Source: UBA6244 sp965140775
GTDB taxonomy: Bacteria > Bacteroidota > Bacteroidia > Bacteroidales > F082
NCBI GenBank assembly: GCA_965140775.1
Contig: OZ223471.1
Coordinates: forward strand, 992,001-1,056,000
Length of the DNA: 64,000 nucleotides
Direction: 5' to 3'
Shown piece after piece: positions 27,231-35,793 of this stretch (position 1 is its first letter; each line of letters opens with the position of its first letter). The translations under genes were made by a program, and so were the position numbers. The notes beneath the pieces were generated by a model that was not told the DNA's origin, ran no database searches, and was given only the letters and a program-made list of their open reading frames with translations.

Positions 27231-27315
27231 AGGCTAAATTAGTTGATGAAAACACATTAACATTTCATTAACAGAAATTAACAAGGCATTAACACCGGGC
27301 AAGATGTTGGTGTAT

Positions 27316-27323
27316 TACTTTTG
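27316..27323 (+). promoter_or_regulatory. -7 element for the Cys/Lys-rich peptide gene
   Basis: TACTTTTG, 37 nt before the ATG at 27361, divergent from rprXY. Confidence 0.55.
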
Positions 27324-27360
27324 AACCAGTTTGATAGCGTAACTAAATACTTATAAAGAT

Positions 27361-27615
27361 ATGAAAATAAAAACTTTTGCCCTTGGATTAATGCTGATGT
27401 TTTTTGCAGGCATTACCACCAGCTCAGTTGCTTCTGTAATCAACCTTGAAAATGGTGTGGTGATTACCAAAGTGGACGACGACAAAGATAAAGACAAAAA
27501 GAAATCGAAAACAAAAGAGGGAGACGTTAAATCCTGCAAGGATAAAAAATCCTGCTGCAACAAAGGTCTGAAAGACAGTTGCAAAGAGAAAAAAGCCGAC
27601 CCCGAAAAGAAATAG
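27361..27615 (+). CDS. Small exported lysine/cysteine-rich protein
   Basis: An 84-residue protein with a clear signal peptide (about residues 1-24). The mature part is very polar: an Asp/Lys run (VDDDKDKDKKKSK) followed by a four-cysteine segment CKDKKSCCNKGLKDSC and a lysine-rich tail. The cysteine pattern C-x5-CC-x7-C could bind metal or form disulfides. It is divergent from rprXY, which suggests, but does not show, control by that system. It has its own promoter element and is followed by a terminator. No family was recognised. Confidence 0.75.
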   Translation: MKIKTFALGLMLMFFAGITTSSVASVINLENGVVITKVDDDKDKDKKKSKTKEGDVKSCKDKKSCCNKGLKDSCKEKKADPEKK

Positions 27616-27640
27616 CTTTTTCATTAATTAATTTGGTTTT

Positions 27641-27671
27641 AGCCTTCCAGCGTAAGTTGGGGGGCTTTTTT
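27641..27671 (+). terminator. Terminator after the Cys/Lys-rich peptide gene
   Basis: AGCCTTCCA pairs with TGGGGGGCT (two G-U pairs) around an 8-nt loop and is followed by TTTTTT. Confidence 0.78.
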
Positions 27672-27726
27672 GTTGCTGCACACCTCAGGAAAAAAATGGC
27701 GAAAAAGACACCCTTTTTCTCCGGCA

Positions 27727-27758
27727 TTTGTCCCGTACCACAAATTGCATTATTTTTG
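27727..27758 (+). promoter_or_regulatory. Full Bacteroidota promoter before flavodoxin
   Basis: TTTG at 27727-27730, a 20-nt spacer and TATTTTTG at 27751-27758: the best consensus match in the window. The ATG is at 27796. Confidence 0.7.
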
Positions 27759-27795
27759 CCCCGTTTATTTATATTTAATCCAAATAATAGAATTG

Positions 27796-28299
27796 ATGAA
27801 GCCCGTAGGAATATTTTTTGGTTCAACATATGGCATGACAGAAAAGTCGGCTCTCAAAATACAGAAAGCACTTGGTGCCAAAGTGGCTCAGGTTTTTAAT
27901 CTGAAAAACACCACCGTAGAAAACATGAAGCCCTTCTCCAACCTCATTTTTGGCACCTCGGCCTGGGGGATTGGCGAAATGCAGGACGAGTGGGAAAAAA
28001 CCATAGACCACTTGTCGCTACTGGATTTCAGCGAGCGTAAGGTGGCTTTGTTTGGCATGGGCGACCAAAAAGAATACCCCGAGAGTTTTGTTGACGGACT
28101 GGGCACATTATATTGCCGTCTGCCCGATAAGTCGTGTGTGGTGGGCGAGTGGCCCATCGATGGTTACGACTTTTATTTTAGTTTGGCCAACAAGGATGGT
28201 AAGTTTGTGGGTCTCGCCCTCGACGATCATCATCAGGAAGATTTGAGTGATGAACGCATTGCTCAATGGGTAGAAATACTGAAAAAAGAATTTATTTAG
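27796..28299 (+). CDS. fldA: Flavodoxin
   Basis: A 167-residue FMN electron carrier of the long-chain type, replacing ferredoxin in many bacteria under iron limitation. The FMN phosphate loop is FFGSTYGMTEKSA at the N-terminus. FGTSAWGIGEMQDEW and FGMGDQKEYPESFVDGLG are the isoalloxazine-binding loops. The first ATG after the promoter (27796) gives the family length; the open frame extends upstream but across the promoter and terminator. It lies before the haem-uptake genes, consistent with an iron-starvation setting, although a Fur site was not recognised. Confidence 0.94.
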   Translation: MKPVGIFFGSTYGMTEKSALKIQKALGAKVAQVFNLKNTTVENMKPFSNLIFGTSAWGIGEMQDEWEKTIDHLSLLDFSERKVALFGMGDQKEYPESFVDGLGTLYCRLPDKSCVVGEWPIDGYDFYFSLANKDGKFVGLALDDHHQEDLSDERIAQWVEILKKEFI

Positions 28300-28320
28300 C
28301 CATAAGGTTTAAATAATTGC

Positions 28321-28328
28321 TACTTTTG
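28321..28328 (+). promoter_or_regulatory. -7 element for the 126-residue protein gene
   Basis: TACTTTTG, 7 nt before the ATG at 28336, implying a very short leader. Confidence 0.5.
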
Positions 28329-28335
28329 TGGCCAA

Positions 28336-28716
28336 ATGAAGGTCAGAAAAAATAAATTGAGTTTAAAGTTCAGAATTGCCATTCCCTTTTTGGCATTCAC
28401 TTTTTTCTGGATGGTGATAGGCGATTTGATCAACTATCACCAAAAAGCGATTTATGGTTTCGATCTGTTTAATACCCATACTCCATTTACCAAACCGGGT
28501 AAAAAGGACGGGGGTACCCTGTTATTAAAAACAAAAAGTGGAAAGACTACTTCCGAAAGTACTTTCTCTTTTACCCTTCACCCTTTCATAGCAAATCATT
28601 GTACCGAGAAGTTAGTTGATTTCGCAAAAACCACAACTGTAAGGTATAATTATCTAAGCTACTACCGGCAAAGAGTACAATCAGCTGTTTCTTTGCGTGG
28701 TCCCCCCGTGGTTTAA
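28336..28716 (+). CDS. Hypothetical protein with one N-terminal membrane segment
   Basis: A 126-residue protein: a basic start MKVRKNKLSLKFR, a hydrophobic segment (about residues 14-32, IAIPFLAFTFFWMVIGDLI), then a polar region containing GKKDGGTLLLKTKSGKTTSESTF and a single cysteine in ANHCTEKLVDF. No family was recognised. It lies between flavodoxin and the haem-uptake operon. Coding status rests on frame length, promoter spacing and a plausible membrane anchor. The C-terminal part is of lower quality and could be degenerate. Confidence 0.5.
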   Translation: MKVRKNKLSLKFRIAIPFLAFTFFWMVIGDLINYHQKAIYGFDLFNTHTPFTKPGKKDGGTLLLKTKSGKTTSESTFSFTLHPFIANHCTEKLVDFAKTTTVRYNYLSYYRQRVQSAVSLRGPPVV

Positions 28717-28866
28717 TTTTCCCTGATTTTTTAATTGTTTTTGTTACACCCACTTTTGTTAGGTGTACTTGTTTTGTTTGGAGCTTTCCCTATTTAGCTG
28801 AGCTTCAAAATTTCATTAAAAAAATGAATGGAGTACCTATTATTAAACGTATTAAAACCAAAACAC

Positions 28867-30138
28867 ATGAAATTTTTTAAACTCAGCCTGTCGGCTGTAT
28901 TATTTAGCGTATTGATTATTTCTTCCAACCGATCGGTGGCTCAAACCACCAACGATTCATTGTCCATGGGAGGTTCTTATGCCAACGATTTGTTTTATAG
29001 CTTGGCCGATGGACTCGTGGCATCCGAACCACGCGACAACTGGGATATCGCCTTTTATACTCCGCGTTTTAGCGCAGGAATAATGATTAACCAAGGGGCC
29101 GGAGTTGCACTTTACACCTATCCAAAAGGTGACACCGCTGCTTGGGCAACGGTTGACAGTGTGGGACTGAGCACCTGGCCAGCCATGAACAATTCGCCCG
29201 AATTATGGGAAGATGGTGCTTTCAACGCCAATCAAACCGGTCATCCCGATTACGGCTGGGGCATTTACAATATGGTTACACACGATTTAACCGGCGACTC
29301 TTTGTATCTCTTGGTGCTTCCCGACATGAGCGTGAAGAAACTGTGGATAATCAAGAAATTTTCCTCACAAAACATCTACCATTTTAAATATGCCAACCTG
29401 GACGGAACCGATGAGCACGATGTTGATTTCAATGTGGTTCCCTACGAATCAAAACGATTTGCCTATTACAGCATCCGTAACAACCAGGAACTGGACCGTG
29501 AACCTGAAGCCAACACTTGGGATTTGCTGTTTACCAAATTCATCGATCTGGTGCCTGATAACGAAGGAAATATGGTGCCTTATCTGGTAACCGGAGCCAC
29601 CAGCAACGCCGAAACCGGCGCCAATCATTTCTATCCGGTTGCCGATGATTTTACTGAATGGGCGTCAGAAGCATTTTCCACAGCCAAAAACGTGGTGGGC
29701 GCCAACTGGAAATATTTCGACATGAATACATTTTCATACCAAATGGTTGATTCAACCTGTTATTTCGTACATAGCCATACCGACGATGTGTATAAAGTTA
29801 CTTTCCTTTACTGGGAAGGTACGGCCACAGGTAATTTTGCTTTGCAGAAATCCATTGTTTCGTTGTCGGGTATAGAAAATGCCACCACCCAAAATGAGGT
29901 GCTTCAGGTATATCCCAATCCCGCCACCTCTCATGTTGTTGTGAGGATGAATGACCTGGAAGGTGATGCACAATTCAGTGTTTTCGACTTCAATGGCCGT
30001 GAGGTAATCTCTCGCATCATGACTTCCAACGAACTGCAATCGGGAGCAAATGTGGAGCTGAATCTCAGCACAGGTATGTATTTTGTGAAACTCACCTGCA
30101 ACGATACCCAGGTAAGCCAAAAATTAATGGTCCGATAG
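28867..30138 (+). CDS. HmuY-like haem-binding protein with T9SS sorting domain
   Basis: A 423-residue secreted protein. Signal peptide (MKFFKLSLSAVLFSVLI..VAQ) at the ATG 28867; a longer in-frame start at 28828 would mask it. Two HmuY-like modules are visible: YANDLFYSLADG..DNWDIAFYTPRFSAGIMINQG in the first third and FAYYSIRNNQE..NTWDLLFTKF..PYLVTG in the middle. The last ~80 residues are a type A T9SS domain (VLQVYPNPATSHVVV to GMYFVKLTCNDTQVSQKLMVR). It probably binds haem at or beyond the cell surface and hands it to the receptor encoded 4 nt downstream. Haem ligands cannot be named. Confidence 0.82.
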   Translation: MKFFKLSLSAVLFSVLIISSNRSVAQTTNDSLSMGGSYANDLFYSLADGLVASEPRDNWDIAFYTPRFSAGIMINQGAGVALYTYPKGDTAAWATVDSVGLSTWPAMNNSPELWEDGAFNANQTGHPDYGWGIYNMVTHDLTGDSLYLLVLPDMSVKKLWIIKKFSSQNIYHFKYANLDGTDEHDVDFNVVPYESKRFAYYSIRNNQELDREPEANTWDLLFTKFIDLVPDNEGNMVPYLVTGATSNAETGANHFYPVADDFTEWASEAFSTAKNVVGANWKYFDMNTFSYQMVDSTCYFVHSHTDDVYKVTFLYWEGTATGNFALQKSIVSLSGIENATTQNEVLQVYPNPATSHVVVRMNDLEGDAQFSVFDFNGREVISRIMTSNELQSGANVELNLSTGMYFVKLTCNDTQVSQKLMVR

Positions 30139-30142
30139 ACCA

Positions 30143-32380
30143 ATGAAAGGTTTTCTTGTATTGGCGGGTCTGGTGTTGCTGACATACTGCAATGTGTGGA
30201 GTCAGCAAACCAGACTTACCTTAAAAGATAAGGTGAGCAAGCAACCTGTTGCTTTTGCTCACGTCATTGGCGACCCAATTGCATCCACTCAGGGAAAAAC
30301 CATGGCTGCCACCACGGATATGAATGGAGTGGTGAGTTTTTCCATTACTTCTCCCATCAGAATTTCTACGTCGTTTATTGGGTATATGTCTGCAAACGAT
30401 ACCCTTTATCCCGGTAAAGATTTGGTGGTATTTCTGGAACCTACCGTTTACAACGTGGATGAAGTGGTAGTCACCGGGCAAATTTCCCCCGAAAGGGTGG
30501 ACAAGTCCATATACAAGGTAAAAACCCTGGGGACCCTGACCATCAACCAAAAGGCAGCCAATAACCTGACCGAGCTCTTGTCGGGCGAGCTTAACATACG
30601 CAGCAAAAAGAGCAATGTGTATGGTTCCTCCATCATGATGCAAGGGATGGGTGGCGAGCATGTGAAATTTCTGGTGGATGGAGTTCCTGTTATCGGTCGT
30701 CAGAATGGTGAACTCGACCTCGACCAGATGAACATGCAAAATGTGGACCATGTGGAAATCATAGAAGGGCCCATGTCGGTAATTTATGGCAGCAATGCAT
30801 TGGCAGGTGTTATCAACGTGATTACCAAACGCCCTGACCGACAAAAGGTTTCTCTTTCGGGAGAAGCCTACACCGAATCGGTGGGCGTGTATAATTTTTC
30901 TGCAACCGGTTCTCTTTCCAAAGGAAAAAACAGCGTGTCGTTCAACGGAAGTCGTAATTTCTTTGGTGGATTTGGCGTAAGTGATGCCCTACGTTATTTG
31001 GAATGGAATCCCAAACTTCAGTATGATGCTGATGTGAGCTATATGTTTCATACCCAAAGAACTACAGCAAAGATCACGTTGGCCTATTTTGATGAGGAAA
31101 TTCGTGATCAGGGAAATCCGTCACCTATTTTCAACTACGACAAGGCTTTTGACAAGTATTATTTTACCAAACGCTGGACAGGTCGTGGTGAATGGAATCA
31201 GAAGGTGTTCAAAAGCGGCAACCTGAATTTGGTTAGCGCCTATTCCTACTACAGTCGTGCAAAAAATACCTATATCAAAGACCTGACCACGTTGGACAAA
31301 ACCCTTTATGTGGGTGTGGATTCGCAGGATACTACCTGGTTCGACAACCTGTTGATTCGTCCTGTTTTTAGCAATACCACACCCTACGAACTGTTGCAAT
31401 ATCAGTTGGGTTTCGATCTGAATCATGAAAGCGGCGGCGGAAAACGTGTGGACAACGAACGTCAGGAAATTGGTGATTATGCTGCTTTTTTGAGCATCGC
31501 CTACACGCCCATTCCTCAACTTAGCATCCAGCCCGGAATCAGGGCCATTTACAATACCAAGTACAACGCGCCGTTGGTTTATTCGTTGAATGTGAAATAC
31601 AATATCAGAGAAGAGTTAATCCTGAGGGCTTCGGTAGCCAAAGGATTCAGAGCGCCTTCGCTGAAAGAGCTTTATCTGTATTTTGTGGACATCAACCACA
31701 ACGTAGTGGGCAACCCCGACCTGATTGCCGAAACTTCGGTAAACGCAAGTGCCGATTTAACCTACAACACCAAAACCGCTGCTGCATACAATTGGGGTTT
31801 TGATTTTGGCGTGTATTACAACCACATGAAGAATCAAATTCAGTTGGCCAAGGTGAGCGACGATCCCCTGACATATTCCTATGTGAATGTGGATCAGTTC
31901 TATACCCAGGGTTTCGATTTGAAGTTCAACAACCGTATATATCCCTGGCTCAAACTGGTTTTGGGTTATGGCATTACCGGCCGGCGGTTGGTGAACAACG
32001 ATGCAAAAGATAATTTAGACTTTTCCTATTCCAACGACGTTACAGCCCAGTCCAATATCTCATGGACGAAAACCGGTCTTGAGTTCAGCGTTTATTATAA
32101 ATACAATGGAGCCTTCCCGGAGCTTGTTATCGGTAACGATGCCCAGATTTATATATCCACAATCGATGCCTATAACACCCTGGATGCCAATGTGAGCAGG
32201 TGGTTTTTCAAACGTCGGTTGAATGTACAGGCAGGTGCCAAAAACCTTTTCGACAACACCGATGTGAATACCGGAGGGTATTCCGGTGGTGGCACGGCTC
32301 ATTCGAGCGGTGGCAGTGGTTCGGTACCCGTGGGCTGGGGTCGTACCTTTTTTGTAAAACTTCAGTTTAATATCTTGTAA
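30143..32380 (+). CDS. TonB-dependent haem receptor (HmuR-like)
   Basis: A 745-residue outer-membrane receptor. Signal peptide, a carboxypeptidase-regulatory-like domain (about residues 25-105), a TonB-box-like YNVDEVVVTG, a plug domain with GEHVKFLVDG (His173) and IEGPMSVIYGSNALAGVINVIT, then the barrel ending in FFVKLQFNIL. The haem-receptor signature FRAP-His-NPDL is present: FRAPSLKELY at 502-511, His519, NPDL at 524-527, the arrangement known from Porphyromonas HmuR. Gaps of 4 and 2 nt to the flanking HmuY-like genes show one operon. This is the main support for haem as ligand. Confidence 0.9.
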   Translation: MKGFLVLAGLVLLTYCNVWSQQTRLTLKDKVSKQPVAFAHVIGDPIASTQGKTMAATTDMNGVVSFSITSPIRISTSFIGYMSANDTLYPGKDLVVFLEPTVYNVDEVVVTGQISPERVDKSIYKVKTLGTLTINQKAANNLTELLSGELNIRSKKSNVYGSSIMMQGMGGEHVKFLVDGVPVIGRQNGELDLDQMNMQNVDHVEIIEGPMSVIYGSNALAGVINVITKRPDRQKVSLSGEAYTESVGVYNFSATGSLSKGKNSVSFNGSRNFFGGFGVSDALRYLEWNPKLQYDADVSYMFHTQRTTAKITLAYFDEEIRDQGNPSPIFNYDKAFDKYYFTKRWTGRGEWNQKVFKSGNLNLVSAYSYYSRAKNTYIKDLTTLDKTLYVGVDSQDTTWFDNLLIRPVFSNTTPYELLQYQLGFDLNHESGGGKRVDNERQEIGDYAAFLSIAYTPIPQLSIQPGIRAIYNTKYNAPLVYSLNVKYNIREELILRASVAKGFRAPSLKELYLYFVDINHNVVGNPDLIAETSVNASADLTYNTKTAAAYNWGFDFGVYYNHMKNQIQLAKVSDDPLTYSYVNVDQFYTQGFDLKFNNRIYPWLKLVLGYGITGRRLVNNDAKDNLDFSYSNDVTAQSNISWTKTGLEFSVYYKYNGAFPELVIGNDAQIYISTIDAYNTLDANVSRWFFKRRLNVQAGAKNLFDNTDVNTGGYSGGGTAHSSGGSGSVPVGWGRTFFVKLQFNIL

Positions 32381-32382
32381 CC

Positions 32383-33405
32383 ATGAAAAATATTTTAGTT
32401 CCCTTGACAGGTATGTTGCTGATTGTTATCGGTACCACAGGATGTTTTAAGGAAGATGTTAAGATTGCACCTCACCCGGTGGATACCACCAAGGTGGAGA
32501 TGATTGCCATGACGCAGTATTATGTCAACCAGGTTTATTTTAATTTGGCGAATCATGAACAGGTGTCGCAGAACATCAAAAGCGATTACGATTTGATGTT
32601 TTCTTCCATCGACACCGGTTTTGCCATCCGGCTCAACTCGGCCAGTTTTATGATGGCTGCTCCCACCAATGCCACAGAATTTGAGCAAATTACCGATACT
32701 TTAGGTCTCGATTGGCGGTTTGATGCTTCCAGCGGTAATCCCGATTCGTTGGCGTTTCCCGATTGGATGCGGATCTCCGGTTCCGACACCACTTATCCTC
32801 AACAGGTTTTTGTCATCAACCGCGGAATCGACGGTGTTGGAAATCCTTTGGGTTTGCGCAAGGTGATCTTTCGTAAGATGGTGGGCGACCGCTACTATTT
32901 TAGCTATTGCCGCATGGACAACTCCGATTTGCATGAGGTGGAAGTAGCCAAAGACCCGGGTTACAACACCATTCAGTATAGTTTTGAAACCAACGCCACC
33001 TTGCAAACCGAGCCCACGACCGATAACTGGGATTTGCTTTTCACCCAATACACCACCATGCTCACCACCGATGAAGGCCAGGATTACCCATATCTGCTAA
33101 CGGGAGTGCTCATTAATACTTCAGATGTGGCCGTACATTTCGACTCCACCATGGTGTTCAACGATGTAACAGTGGACGATGTGTTGTATCTGCCCTTCAC
33201 ACGACAGCCCGATGCCATTGGCTACGATTGGAAAGAATTGTTTGGCGACATCAATGGTGGCGATTTTTACTACAAATGTCGGCCTAACTACAACTATTTT
33301 ATCCAAACACGGACGGGAGTTTACTATAAGTTGCGCTTTACCAGTTTTTACGAACCGGAAACGGGTGAAAAAGGATATCCTACCTTTGAATACCGGCGGT
33401 TATAG
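32383..33405 (+). CDS. HmuY-like lipoprotein
   Basis: A 340-residue lipoprotein: signal with lipobox IVIGTTGC (Cys about residue 21). Two modules parallel those of the T9SS paralogue: VNQVYFNLANHEQ..SDYDLMFSSIDTGFAIRLNS and IQYSFETNATLQTEP..DNWDLLFTQY..YPYLLTG. It is therefore a second, membrane-anchored HmuY-like haem-binding protein in the same operon. It starts 2 nt after the receptor stop codon. It probably sits on the outer membrane, relaying haem to the receptor. Axial ligand residues were not identified. Confidence 0.82.
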   Translation: MKNILVPLTGMLLIVIGTTGCFKEDVKIAPHPVDTTKVEMIAMTQYYVNQVYFNLANHEQVSQNIKSDYDLMFSSIDTGFAIRLNSASFMMAAPTNATEFEQITDTLGLDWRFDASSGNPDSLAFPDWMRISGSDTTYPQQVFVINRGIDGVGNPLGLRKVIFRKMVGDRYYFSYCRMDNSDLHEVEVAKDPGYNTIQYSFETNATLQTEPTTDNWDLLFTQYTTMLTTDEGQDYPYLLTGVLINTSDVAVHFDSTMVFNDVTVDDVLYLPFTRQPDAIGYDWKELFGDINGGDFYYKCRPNYNYFIQTRTGVYYKLRFTSFYEPETGEKGYPTFEYRRL

Positions 33406-33413
33406 CAAATTAC

Positions 33414-33421
33414 TAACTTTG
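33414..33421 (+). promoter_or_regulatory. -7 element for lgt
   Basis: TAACTTTG, 16 nt before the lgt ATG at 33438, just after the haem operon stop codon. Confidence 0.55.
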
Positions 33422-33437
33422 CGCAAAAGTTTAAACT

Positions 33438-34259
33438 ATGCTCCTCCTCGATATTGTTTGGAATGTACGACCTGAAATATTCATACTTCCCGAAACCTGG
33501 CCTATAGTTGGTGGTTTTTCTGTGCGTTGGTACGGACTCCTGTTTGCATTGGGATTTGTGTTTGGCTACCTCATTTTGCAAAAAATGTTTAAAAAGGAAG
33601 GTGTTCCCCTCAAGGTACTCGACGAACTGGCCACCTACATGCTCATTTTTACCATCATCGGTGCCAGATTGGGCCATTGCCTTTTTTACGAACCCGCATA
33701 TTACCTGGCTCATCCCATCGAAATACTAAAAATTTGGGAAGGAGGTTTGGCCAGTCATGGTGCTGCAGTGGGCATACTCATTGGGCTGTATTTCTTTTCC
33801 AAAAAATACCACAAGCATTATTTCTGGGTACTCGACCATGTGGTGTTGGTAACGGCCCTGGCGGGATTTTTAATTCGTATGGGCAACCTCATGAATTCGG
33901 AGATTTATGGCGATGTAACCACCTTGCCCTGGGGATTTATTTTTGTGAGAGATTTCGGTCCGGGCTACACCATTGCCCATCATCCCACCCAAATATATGA
34001 AGCCCTGAGCTATTTGCTCTTGTTTGGATTTCTGTATTGGTACTATTACAAACACGATGGTCATCCGGTGGAGGGTCGTATTTTCGCCTATTTCCTGATT
34101 GTTTTGTTTACCGTGCGTTTTTTCATCGAATTCATCAAACTGCCTCAGGTTAATTTTGAGCAGCATATGATGCTCAATATGGGTCAGCTATTGAGTATTC
34201 CCTTTGTCATAGGGGGCTTCGTTATTTTGTATTATACAAGAAATAAGGCAATAAAGTAA
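33438..34259 (+). CDS. lgt: Prolipoprotein diacylglyceryl transferase
   Basis: An inner-membrane enzyme that attaches diacylglycerol from phosphatidylglycerol to the lipobox cysteine of prolipoproteins. The 273-residue protein has seven membrane helices, with family motifs IIGARLGHCLFYEP, WEGGLASHGAAVGI and the Lgt signature LIRMGNLMNSEIYGD, then HPTQIYEALSYLLLF. The conserved Arg, Asn and Glu residues are present. It lies 32 nt after the HmuY-like lipoprotein and has its own promoter element. It serves the many lipoproteins here, including the SusD-type ones. Confidence 0.96.
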   Translation: MLLLDIVWNVRPEIFILPETWPIVGGFSVRWYGLLFALGFVFGYLILQKMFKKEGVPLKVLDELATYMLIFTIIGARLGHCLFYEPAYYLAHPIEILKIWEGGLASHGAAVGILIGLYFFSKKYHKHYFWVLDHVVLVTALAGFLIRMGNLMNSEIYGDVTTLPWGFIFVRDFGPGYTIAHHPTQIYEALSYLLLFGFLYWYYYKHDGHPVEGRIFAYFLIVLFTVRFFIEFIKLPQVNFEQHMMLNMGQLLSIPFVIGGFVILYYTRNKAIK

Positions 34260-34311
34260 GCCGATTGATGGTTATTATCCTCTAACATTTCACCATTTTC
34301 CATTACAGATT

Positions 34312-35535
34312 ATGAAAGGTTTCATTTCAATAAGTATGGTTAGTTTCATGCTGTTTTTGGCTTCGTGCCAATCCTCGCAAAATACGGATACTGCATCAGA
34401 GCAACTCGCAGAGGAAGTGGTGGTGGCCGAACCCACCCTGGCCTATGGCATTGTGGTGGATAGCCTGGATGTGTACGAAGGCGTGGTGAAGAAAAATGAG
34501 TTTCTTTCGGATATCCTGTTGCGACATGGCGTGAATTATGGAATGATTGATTACCTGGCCCGGCATACCCGCGACACCTTCGATGTGCGGCGCATCCGTT
34601 CGGGCAACAACTATAGCATTATTTCCACCCGTGATTCGGTGCCCAAGCCCCTTTACTTTATTTATGAAATATCTCCGGTTTCCTATGTGCTTTACAACCT
34701 GAACGACACGGTGACAGCCTCTCTGGGTCAAAAAACCATTGAAATAGTGATGGATTCCATTGAGGGAACCATCGAGTCATCGTTGTGGAATTCGTTGGTT
34801 GCCATGGATGCCGACCCCAACCTGGCCAACGAGCTTTCGGAAATCTATGCCTGGACCATCGATTTTTTTGGCTTACAAAAGGGCGATACCTACAAGGCCA
34901 TCTACCAAAAACAACTGGTGGAGGGTAAATATATCGGGTTGGGCAGGGTAGAAGCCACCCTGATGATCCATGGCGGCGACAGTTTGTATGCCTTTTATTT
35001 TGTACAAAATGACAAGGGCGATTACTTTGATGAAAAGGGCAGCAGTCTGCAACGAACATTTTTGAAAGCCCCCTTGCGTTATACCCGTATCAGTTCTCGA
35101 TTTTCCAATAGCCGTTTGCATCCGGTACTTAAAATTCGCAGGCCGCATCATGGAGTGGATTATGCCGCACCCGAAGGCACGCCCGTTTTTTCGGTGGGTG
35201 ACGGCACCGTAACCAAAAAGGGCTACCAAAAGCGGGGGGGCGGCAATTTTATTTCCATCAAACACAACGGCACCTATTCCACCACCTACATGCACCTCAA
35301 GGGATATGCCAAGGGCATGGCCGTTGGCAAGCATGTACGACAGGGAGAATTGATTGGCTACGTAGGCAAAACAGGCCTCGCCACCGGCCCGCACCTCGAT
35401 TTTAGGTTTTACCGCAATGGTCAGGCCATCGACCCCCTCAAGGTAGAGTCACCTCCCAGCTTACCCATCGACACAGCCTATCAGCAAGCATTCGACAGTG
35501 TGGTAAGGATGTATGAGGGGAGGTTGGGGTACTGA
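34312..35535 (+). CDS. M23 metallopeptidase lipoprotein (envelope hydrolase type)
   Basis: A 407-residue lipoprotein (lipobox FLASC) with an OapA/opacity-like N-terminal region (about 45-250) and a C-terminal LytM domain (about 255-375). Motifs: HPVLKIRRPHHGVDYAAP (the zinc His and Asp of HxxxD), TTYMHL, and TGPHLDFRFY. In classical LytM domains the last motif is HxH, with the second His a zinc ligand; here that position is Asp. Such HLDF variants occur in the family as I recall, so activity is not excluded. It is likely a cell-wall endopeptidase acting in the periplasm. It follows lgt, perhaps in the same transcript. Confidence 0.88.
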   Translation: MKGFISISMVSFMLFLASCQSSQNTDTASEQLAEEVVVAEPTLAYGIVVDSLDVYEGVVKKNEFLSDILLRHGVNYGMIDYLARHTRDTFDVRRIRSGNNYSIISTRDSVPKPLYFIYEISPVSYVLYNLNDTVTASLGQKTIEIVMDSIEGTIESSLWNSLVAMDADPNLANELSEIYAWTIDFFGLQKGDTYKAIYQKQLVEGKYIGLGRVEATLMIHGGDSLYAFYFVQNDKGDYFDEKGSSLQRTFLKAPLRYTRISSRFSNSRLHPVLKIRRPHHGVDYAAPEGTPVFSVGDGTVTKKGYQKRGGGNFISIKHNGTYSTTYMHLKGYAKGMAVGKHVRQGELIGYVGKTGLATGPHLDFRFYRNGQAIDPLKVESPPSLPIDTAYQQAFDSVVRMYEGRLGY

Positions 35536-35793
35536 CCTCCAAGAGGCCTTATTGGTCAGTACGCCCTAATCCCCTGGTTCGATTTCTAATACAAGATAAA
35601 TCGTATTCTGATAATAACAGTATAGACTTTCCTTATATATCAATTACTCTGATGGCGTTGGATGTTATGGACGCTTCTCTTCTGAAGCTACTTGCCTGCT
35701 GTCAGATTTTTTAGAACGAAGGAAAGTGATTGTAAAAGTCAAACAATCGTCCTTAGCTATTCTGCTATTATTAATCTCCCCATAACCTAAGCG

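Noticed and set aside
27579..27899. 106-residue open frame between the Cys/Lys-rich peptide and flavodoxin
   Set aside because: It runs through a terminator, a promoter and the flavodoxin N-terminus in another frame.
28828..28866. Longer N-terminus for the T9SS HmuY-like protein
   Set aside because: It would place 13 polar residues before a good signal peptide; the internal ATG at 28867 gives a standard signal sequence.
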